Shown here piece after piece: positions 6,075-10,532 of a stretch of 10,532 nucleotides of DNA; the first letter of the stretch is position 1, and every line of letters begins with the position of its first letter. The DNA comes from Clostridia bacterium. GTDB lineage: Bacteria > Bacillota_A > Clostridia > Oscillospirales > Acutalibacteraceae. A program made the translations under genes and the position numbers. Location of the stretch: the NCBI GenBank assembly GCA_017390825.1, contig JAFPAK010000123.1, positions 1-10,532 on the forward strand, in the 5' to 3' direction. The notes beneath the pieces were generated by a model, which saw only the letters and a program-made list of their open reading frames with translations, made no database searches and was not told the DNA's origin.

Positions 6075-6926
6075 ATAAATTACGCCGATTTACACTGCGA
6101 TACTTTGAGCCGTTGTCTTGACGAGGGCAAGGATATATTCAAAAACGATTGTGCGGTTGACATAAAGCGTTTGAATGAGTTTGACAGTTCAATACAGTTT
6201 TTTGCAGCATTTATTCATGATAAATATAACAAAAGCGGTGCGCTGAACCGTTTTTTGCAGATGTATAGAATCTATAAAAATGCCGATTTCGGAAAAACAC
6301 AAGCGTATTTGTCTGTTGAGAATTTAAGCTGTATTGAAGGCGATACCGCCAATATACCGTTGATTTGCGGATGCGGAGTAAAGATTGCGTCGCTTTGCTG
6401 GAATGGATATAACGGAATTGCCGGAGGTGCTGATACCGAAGAAGGCTTGTCACACTTTGGTAAAAGAGTGGTGAAGGAGCTTGAAAGTCATAGCATTACC
6501 GTTGATGTATCTCATATGAATAAGAAAAGCTTTTATGATTTCGTTTCTATCAGTTCAAAACCGTTCATTGCAACTCATTCAAATTGTAGCTCCGTGTATC
6601 CTCACCGACGTAATCTTACGGATGAGCAGATACGGCTTATTGCACATTCGGGCGGTATTGTCGGTATAAATTTGTATCCGGTTTTTCTAGGCGATTATGA
6701 GGATAACTATGATGATATCGCAGCACATATAGACCATGCCATAAATGTTGCGGGAGAGGATCATGTTGCATTCGGTACTGATTTTGATGGTGCCGATATG
6801 GATGAACGGTTCAAAAGCGTTTGCGATATGCAGAATTTATGGTCAGAATTAACAAAAAAGTTCGGCTTTACACTCTGTAATAAAGTATTTTATCAAAATT
6901 GTTATGAGTTTTGTAAAAAACTTTGA
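6075..6926 (+). CDS. Peptidase M19 (renal/membrane dipeptidase family), start codon irregular
   Basis: This is a zinc dipeptidase of the M19 family, which cleaves dipeptides, often with a D-residue at the second position. Counting from 6075, the frame reads NYADLHCDT with His7 and Asp9 as the N-terminal zinc ligands. Then come SVEN with Glu82, DVSH with His146, ATHSN with His168 and FGTDFDG with Asp236, so the active-site set is complete. No ATG, GTG or TTG opens this frame upstream of the HxD motif: it closes at TGA 6066-6068, leaving only ATT (6072) or ATA (6075). The first common start, TTG at 6105, would remove the zinc ligands. An ATG at 6065 with a good purine-rich site lies one frame off, and losing one A from AAA at 6077-6079 would join it as MKYYNYADLHCDT. 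So this is either a non-standard start or a single-base frameshift. No terminator separates it from yraN, 17 bases upstream. Length is slightly short for the family. The family is certain; intactness is not. Confidence 0.82.
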   Translation: MNYADLHCDTLSRCLDEGKDIFKNDCAVDIKRLNEFDSSIQFFAAFIHDKYNKSGALNRFLQMYRIYKNADFGKTQAYLSVENLSCIEGDTANIPLICGCGVKIASLCWNGYNGIAGGADTEEGLSHFGKRVVKELESHSITVDVSHMNKKSFYDFVSISSKPFIATHSNCSSVYPHRRNLTDEQIRLIAHSGGIVGINLYPVFLGDYEDNYDDIAAHIDHAINVAGEDHVAFGTDFDGADMDERFKSVCDMQNLWSELTKKFGFTLCNKVFYQNCYEFCKKL

Positions 6927-6951
6927 CAAATAACTGATTAGGCATTAAAAT
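6923..6951 (+). promoter_or_regulatory. Sigma-A promoter of thrC overlapping the M19 stop codon
   Basis: A perfect TTGACA (6923-6928), a 17-base spacer and TAAAAT (6946-6951) predict a start near 6957. The TGA inside TTGACA is itself the stop codon (6924-6926) of the M19 gene. Near the predicted 5' end, CTGTT (6956-6960) and AACAG (6965-6969) can form a small hairpin with a GAAA tetraloop just before the ribosome binding site. Confidence 0.85.
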
Positions 6952-6987
6952 ATAACTGTTGAAAAACAGAGGAAAGGATAAACTTAA

Positions 6988-8472
6988 ATGGAGTTTACAA
7001 GTACAAGAGCAAAAAAGAGTATTACTGCATCAAAAGCAATATGTCAGGGCATATCGGAGGAAGGCGGTCTTTTTGTCCCGGGTTCATTTCCAAAGATAAG
7101 CGAAGATAAGATCAAGGCGATGCTTGATATGGATTATAAGCAGAGAGCTGTTGAGGTGCTTTCTCTTTATCTTACCGATTTTACTGCTGATGAGATAGAG
7201 TATTGCGTAAACGGCGCATATACCGGCACATTTGACAATGAACAGCCCGCACCGCTTGCATCTATCGAGGGCTATGCAAACATTCTTGAGCTTTGGCACG
7301 GACCTACTTGTGCATTTAAGGATATGGCTTTACAGCTTTTACCATTTCTTCTCACTACATCTGCAAAACGCGCGGCAAAAGGTAAGACTATGGTCATTCT
7401 CGTCGCTACTTCCGGCGATACCGGTAAGGCAGCACTTGACGGCTTTGCGGATGTTGAAAACACAAAGATCATTGTATTCTATCCGCAGGACGGCGTAAGC
7501 CCCATGCAGAAACTTCAGATGACAACGCAGGAAGGCAGCAATGTTGCGGTCTGCGCTATCAAAGGCAATTTCGATGATGCACAGACAGGTGTTAAGCGCA
7601 TTTTTGCTGATAACGATATGAAAGAGTATCTTGCGGCAAATTCAATGGAATTTTCATCTGCAAACTCCATCAACTTCGGCAGACTCGTTCCGCAGATCGT
7701 ATATTATGTTTCTGCATACTGTGATCTTATAAAGAGCGGTAAGATAGCTTATGGTGAGAAGTTTAATGTAGTAGTTCCCACAGGTAACTTCGGTAATATC
7801 CTCGCTGCATACTACGCTAAGCAGATGGGAATTCCGGTAGGTAAGTTCATCTGTGCTTCAAATAAGAATAACATACTTACTGATTTTATCAACACCGGCA
7901 AGTATGATCGCAACCGTCCGTTCTATACCACTACTTCACCCTCGATGGATATCCTTATTTCGAGCAATCTTGAGCGTCTTTTGTTTGAATTGTATGGCAG
8001 AGATGAAAATAAGGTATCAGCTCTTATGAGCGCTCTTAACAGCGACGGCGTTTATGAGGTGGACGAAGCTGTTGCAAACAAGCTTAGTAACGAGTTCTAC
8101 GGAGGCTGCTGCGATGATGAAATGACTGCGGCCACCATCAGAAAGATGATGGATAAATACGGATATCTTTGTGATACTCATACTGCTGTTGCTATCAAGG
8201 TTTATGATGATTATGTTGAGGCAACCGGTGACAAAACGCCGACTGTTATAGCTTCGACTGCATCTGCTTATAAGTTCTCTGCAAGCGTACTTAAAGCAGT
8301 TTGTGATTCGGATATTCCACAGGATGAATTTGAAACTGTCGATAAGCTTTCAAGTGTTACTTCAACTCCCATTCCTGCTCCGCTTGCAGGCTTGAAGGAA
8401 AAGAAGGTGCTTCACACAGGCTGTGTTGATAAGGAGCAGATGGCAGACTTTATCAAGAATTTTCTTAAATAA
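6988..8472 (+). CDS. thrC: Threonine synthase
   Basis: This 494-residue PLP enzyme converts O-phosphohomoserine to threonine and phosphate, the last step of threonine synthesis in the cytoplasm. It belongs to the longer form with a dedicated N-terminal domain: FTSTRAK at 3-9 and GGLFVP at 26-31 open it. The PLP-binding lysine is Lys111 in PTCAFKDMALQ; ATSGDTGKAA (140-149) and VPTGNFGN (263-270) are the substrate and cofactor-phosphate loops. The C-terminal HTAVAIK (398-404) and IASTASAYKFS blocks are also typical. The ATG at 6988 follows GAGGAAAGGA (6969-6978) at normal spacing. A strong promoter before it and a strong terminator after it make this a single-gene unit. No T-box or threonine riboswitch fits in the roughly 30-base leader. 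Codon use is richer in C-ending codons than in the membrane protein gene, as expected for higher expression. Confidence 0.97.
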   Translation: MEFTSTRAKKSITASKAICQGISEEGGLFVPGSFPKISEDKIKAMLDMDYKQRAVEVLSLYLTDFTADEIEYCVNGAYTGTFDNEQPAPLASIEGYANILELWHGPTCAFKDMALQLLPFLLTTSAKRAAKGKTMVILVATSGDTGKAALDGFADVENTKIIVFYPQDGVSPMQKLQMTTQEGSNVAVCAIKGNFDDAQTGVKRIFADNDMKEYLAANSMEFSSANSINFGRLVPQIVYYVSAYCDLIKSGKIAYGEKFNVVVPTGNFGNILAAYYAKQMGIPVGKFICASNKNNILTDFINTGKYDRNRPFYTTTSPSMDILISSNLERLLFELYGRDENKVSALMSALNSDGVYEVDEAVANKLSNEFYGGCCDDEMTAATIRKMMDKYGYLCDTHTAVAIKVYDDYVEATGDKTPTVIASTASAYKFSASVLKAVCDSDIPQDEFETVDKLSSVTSTPIPAPLAGLKEKKVLHTGCVDKEQMADFIKNFLK

Positions 8473-8488
8473 CTGAAGCTTAACTGAT

Positions 8489-8523
8489 ATCGGCGGCGGA
8501 AGCCGCCGATTTTCTGGTTTTTA
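8489..8523 (+). terminator. Rho-independent terminator of thrC
   Basis: A perfect 9-bp GC-rich stem, ATCGGCGGC (8489-8497) with GCCGCCGAT (8502-8510), closes a GGAA tetraloop and is followed by TTTCTGGTTTTTAG. It ends the thrC transcript 16 bases after its stop codon. Confidence 0.93.
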
Positions 8524-8535
8524 GATGATAGTAAA

Positions 8536-8545
8536 AGGAGGTGCG
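8536..8545 (+). promoter_or_regulatory. Very strong ribosome binding site of the phosphoesterase gene
   Basis: AGGAGGTGCG contains the full AGGAGGTG anti-Shine-Dalgarno match, with AGGAGG (8536-8541) six bases from the ATG at 8548. It is the most complete site in the window, yet no convincing promoter lies between the thrC terminator and this site. Confidence 0.8.
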
Positions 8546-8547
8546 AT

Positions 8548-9237
8548 ATGTCGGTTTTTGCTATGTCGGACACACATCTGTCACTATCAGCAAATAAATC
8601 CATGGAGGTATTTGCAGGGTGGCAGAACTATGTAGAGCGAATTGAAAGGAATTGGCGTGCTATCGTAAGTGATGAAGATGTAGTAGTTATGCCCGGAGAT
8701 ATTTCGTGGGCAATGCATTTGTGCGATACATTTGAGGATTTTTCATTCATCAATTCCTTGCCTGGTAAAAAGATAATTTTAAAGGGTAATCATGATCTGT
8801 GGTGGCAATCTATTTCAAAAATGAATGCATACCTAGCGGATAATAAATTCGATACTATAAGTTTTCTGCATAACAGCTGTTATAATGAGCAGGGGCTTTG
8901 TATTACCGGTAGTCGTGGTTGGCTCACAGAGCCGGGAAGTGAGCACGATGAAAAGATCATCGCACGCGAAGCAGGCAGACTCCGCCTTTCACTTGATGCG
9001 GCGAGGAGCGTTGGCAATGCAGATCCTACGGTGTTTTTGCATTATCCTCCCGTTGTGCACGGTGCGGTCTGTGATGAGATATTGGATGTTATCAGGGAAT
9101 ATGACGTAAAACAGGTTTATTACGGACATATTCACCGTGGCTCCTATTTCAAAGCCTTCAACGGCGTGTATGACGGAATTCACTTTCGTTGTGTCAGCGC
9201 AGATATGGTGGATTTTACTCCTGTAAAAATAATTTGA
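8548..9237 (+). CDS. Calcineurin-like metallophosphoesterase (COG1768-like)
   Basis: The 229-residue protein carries the full two-metal phosphoesterase set: SDTH (7-10) with Asp8 and His10, PGDIS with Asp51, KGNHD with Asn81 and His82, FLHYPP with His165, and GHIH at 193-196 with His194 and His196. The fold family includes phosphomonoesterases, phosphodiesterases and nucleotidases, so the substrate cannot be read from sequence. The arrangement with SDTHLS at the start, ISWAM after the GD motif and LHYPPV resembles the predicted phosphohydrolases of COG1768, which lack a settled role. There is no signal peptide or membrane span, so it is probably cytoplasmic. It is preceded by a strong ribosome binding site, and tig follows after 120 bases with its own promoter. 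The gene may be expressed by read-through of the thrC terminator or from a weak promoter I cannot see. Confidence 0.92.
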   Translation: MSVFAMSDTHLSLSANKSMEVFAGWQNYVERIERNWRAIVSDEDVVVMPGDISWAMHLCDTFEDFSFINSLPGKKIILKGNHDLWWQSISKMNAYLADNKFDTISFLHNSCYNEQGLCITGSRGWLTEPGSEHDEKIIAREAGRLRLSLDAARSVGNADPTVFLHYPPVVHGAVCDEILDVIREYDVKQVYYGHIHRGSYFKAFNGVYDGIHFRCVSADMVDFTPVKII

Positions 9238-9255
9238 AAATTTTTAAAAAATATG

Positions 9256-9284
9256 TGGAAAAACTAAACTCAATATGATATAAT
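9256..9284 (+). promoter_or_regulatory. Sigma-A promoter of tig, extended -10
   Basis: TGGAAA (9256-9261), a 17-base spacer and a perfect TATAAT (9279-9284) preceded by TG at 9276-9277 form an extended -10 promoter. The start would fall near 9291, giving a leader of about 67 bases. Confidence 0.85.
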
Positions 9285-9321
9285 GTATGTTGAGCGATTA
9301 AAAATAACGCAATTAATGTGT

Positions 9322-9339
9322 ACGGACCGGCGAGTCCGT
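9322..9339 (+). promoter_or_regulatory. Leader hairpin upstream of tig
   Basis: ACGGAC (9322-9327) pairs perfectly with GTCCGT (9334-9339) around the loop CGGCGA. It lies in the 5' leader of tig, ending five bases before the ribosome binding site AAAGGA (9344-9349). There is no T-run after it, so it is not a terminator. Function unknown; it could shape mRNA stability or translation. Confidence 0.45.
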
Positions 9340-9357
9340 GATGAAAGGATGTAAATT

Positions 9358-10532
9358 ATGAGTTTAAAATCATCAAACAAGGTCGATACTAACAGATACG
9401 AGATGGAAATTTCAGTAGATGCTGAAACCTTTGAAGCCGCTTGTAACGCTGCTTACAAAAAGAATGCAAAGAAAATTTCTGTTCCGGGCTTCCGTAAGGG
9501 TAAGGCTACACGCGGTATCATCGAAAAGATGTACGGTGAAAATTTCTTCTATGAGGATGCTATCAATGATTTGTTTGCACCTTCAGTAGATGCGGCCGCT
9601 GAAGAAGCAGGTATTGAGATCGTTGATTTTAATGATATTGAGTCTGAACTCAAATCAGTAAGCAAGGAAGAAGGCTTCACATTTACAGTTAAGGTAACAG
9701 TTAAGCCTGAGGTAGAGCTTTCATCATACAAGGGTCTTGAGGCTGAAAAGCCTTCTGTTGAAGTAACAGAAGCAGATATTACTGCTGATATCGAGCGCAT
9801 GAGAGAGCGTGCATCAAGAATGGTTACTGTTGAAGACAGAGCAGCAGCTATGGACGATATAGTTGTATTTGATTTTGACGGTTATGTTGACGGTGAGGCT
9901 TTCGAAGGCGGTAAGGCTGAAAGCTATTCGCTCAAGCTTGGTTCAGGTCAGTTCATCCCCGGCTTTGAGGAGCAGATCGTTGGTCACAATACTGATGATG
10001 AGTTCGATGTAAATGTTACATTCCCTGAGGATTATCATGCAGAGGAACTTAAAGGTAAGGAAGCTGTATTCAAGTGCAAGCTTCATGAGATAAAAGTTCG
10101 TGAGCTTCCTGAGGTTGATGATGAATTTGTTAAGGATATCAGCGAGTTTGATACAGTTGATGAGCTTAAAGCAGATCTTAATAAGAAGGCTGCAGAGCGC
10201 AAGGAAAAGGAAGCTGAAACTGCAGTTGAATCACAGATCCTTGATAAACTCGTTGAAAATATGACAGCAGAGATCCCTGCTGCTATGATCGAGTCAAGAA
10301 TTGATGATAATCTTCGTGAGTTTGACTATTCACTCCAGATGCAGGGGCTTAACCTCCAGCAGTATGTAAAATATATGGGTGGAGATATTCAGGGCATCCG
10401 TGATATGTACAAAGAGCAGTCTGAAAAGCAGGTCAAGATCCGCCTTGCACTTGAAAAGGTTGCAGATCTTGAAAAGCTTGATCCCACAGCAGAGGAGATC
10501 GAGGAACAGTATAAAGAGTATGCTGATATGTA
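9358..10532 (+). CDS. tig: Trigger factor (3' end beyond the window)
   Basis: Trigger factor is the ribosome-bound chaperone that meets nascent chains at the exit tunnel. The 391 codons visible cover most of the usual 430-450 residues; no stop occurs before the right edge. The N-terminal ribosome-binding domain has the signature GFRKGK at 44-49. The FKBP-type peptidyl-prolyl isomerase domain spans about 163-247, with FDFDGYVDG, GSGQFIPGFEEQIVG and the closing FKCKLHEIK. The helical C-terminal substrate-binding domain begins near ELPEVDDEFVKD (249-260) and continues to the edge. The ATG at 9358 has AAAGGA 8 bases upstream and follows a strong promoter. In many Firmicutes clpP and clpX come next, which cannot be seen here. 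Identification is secure. Confidence 0.98.
   Translation, partial: MSLKSSNKVDTNRYEMEISVDAETFEAACNAAYKKNAKKISVPGFRKGKATRGIIEKMYGENFFYEDAINDLFAPSVDAAAEEAGIEIVDFNDIESELKSVSKEEGFTFTVKVTVKPEVELSSYKGLEAEKPSVEVTEADITADIERMRERASRMVTVEDRAAAMDDIVVFDFDGYVDGEAFEGGKAESYSLKLGSGQFIPGFEEQIVGHNTDDEFDVNVTFPEDYHAEELKGKEAVFKCKLHEIKVRELPEVDDEFVKDISEFDTVDELKADLNKKAAERKEKEAETAVESQILDKLVENMTAEIPAAMIESRIDDNLREFDYSLQMQGLNLQQYVKYMGGDIQGIRDMYKEQSEKQVKIRLALEKVADLEKLDPTAEEIEEQYKEYADM

Noticed and set aside
9320..9350. Hammerhead-like string GTGATGAAA after a hairpin in the tig leader
   Set aside because: The CUGAUGA and GAAA core elements and the three-stem layout are not present; this is an ordinary ribosome binding site region.
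1..10532. CRISPR arrays, insertion sequences, tRNA genes, defence or biosynthetic clusters
   Set aside because: No direct repeats with spacers, terminal inverted repeats, tRNA-like folds or marker proteins were seen; the content is mainly housekeeping.

Overview
The window looks like chromosomal DNA of a low-to-moderate GC Firmicute of class Clostridia, most likely an Oscillospiraceae/Ruminococcus-type gut anaerobe. This rests on strong AGGAGG-type ribosome binding sites, consensus sigma-A promoters, U-tailed hairpin terminators and the gene run rplS-lepB-rbgA-rnhB-yraN. The genus assignment is inference. Every gene I can support lies on the + strand. No tRNA, rRNA, CRISPR array, insertion sequence or long repeat was seen. 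The two longest gene-free gaps are 188 bases (2936-3123) and 184 bases (484-667), and both hold regulatory signals.

Layout. Bases 1-483 are the 3' end of a zinc D,D-peptidase (peptidase M15 family, endolysin-like), closed by a strong terminator. Bases 668-2935 encode a 755-residue multi-span membrane protein that I cannot name but which resembles GT-C type glycosyltransferases; it has its own extended -10 promoter. From 2957 a consensus promoter and a structured leader of about 130 nt drive rplS (ribosomal protein L19), which ends in a terminator. A second extended -10 promoter starts a tightly packed run: lepB (signal peptidase I), rbgA (50S assembly GTPase), rnhB (RNase HII), yraN (UPF0102) and a peptidase M19 dipeptidase. 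thrC (threonine synthase) has its own promoter, whose -35 box overlaps the dipeptidase stop codon, and ends in a near-perfect terminator. A calcineurin-type metallophosphoesterase follows with a very strong ribosome binding site but no clear promoter. Trigger factor (tig) starts at 9358 from its own promoter and runs off the right edge.

How the genes fit together. Most of the window is housekeeping: ribosome composition and assembly (rplS, rbgA), protein secretion and folding (lepB, tig), RNA/DNA maintenance (rnhB, yraN) and amino-acid metabolism (M19 dipeptidase, thrC). I see no defence, mobile or secondary-metabolite system, and I do not claim a new system. The points most worth a second look are the broken or non-canonical start of the M19 gene near 6065-6077 (its zinc-binding HxD motif lies upstream of any ordinary start codon), the possible autoregulatory L19 leader with a sequence able to pair with the Shine-Dalgarno, and the unidentified GT-C-like membrane protein with an inserted extracytoplasmic domain.
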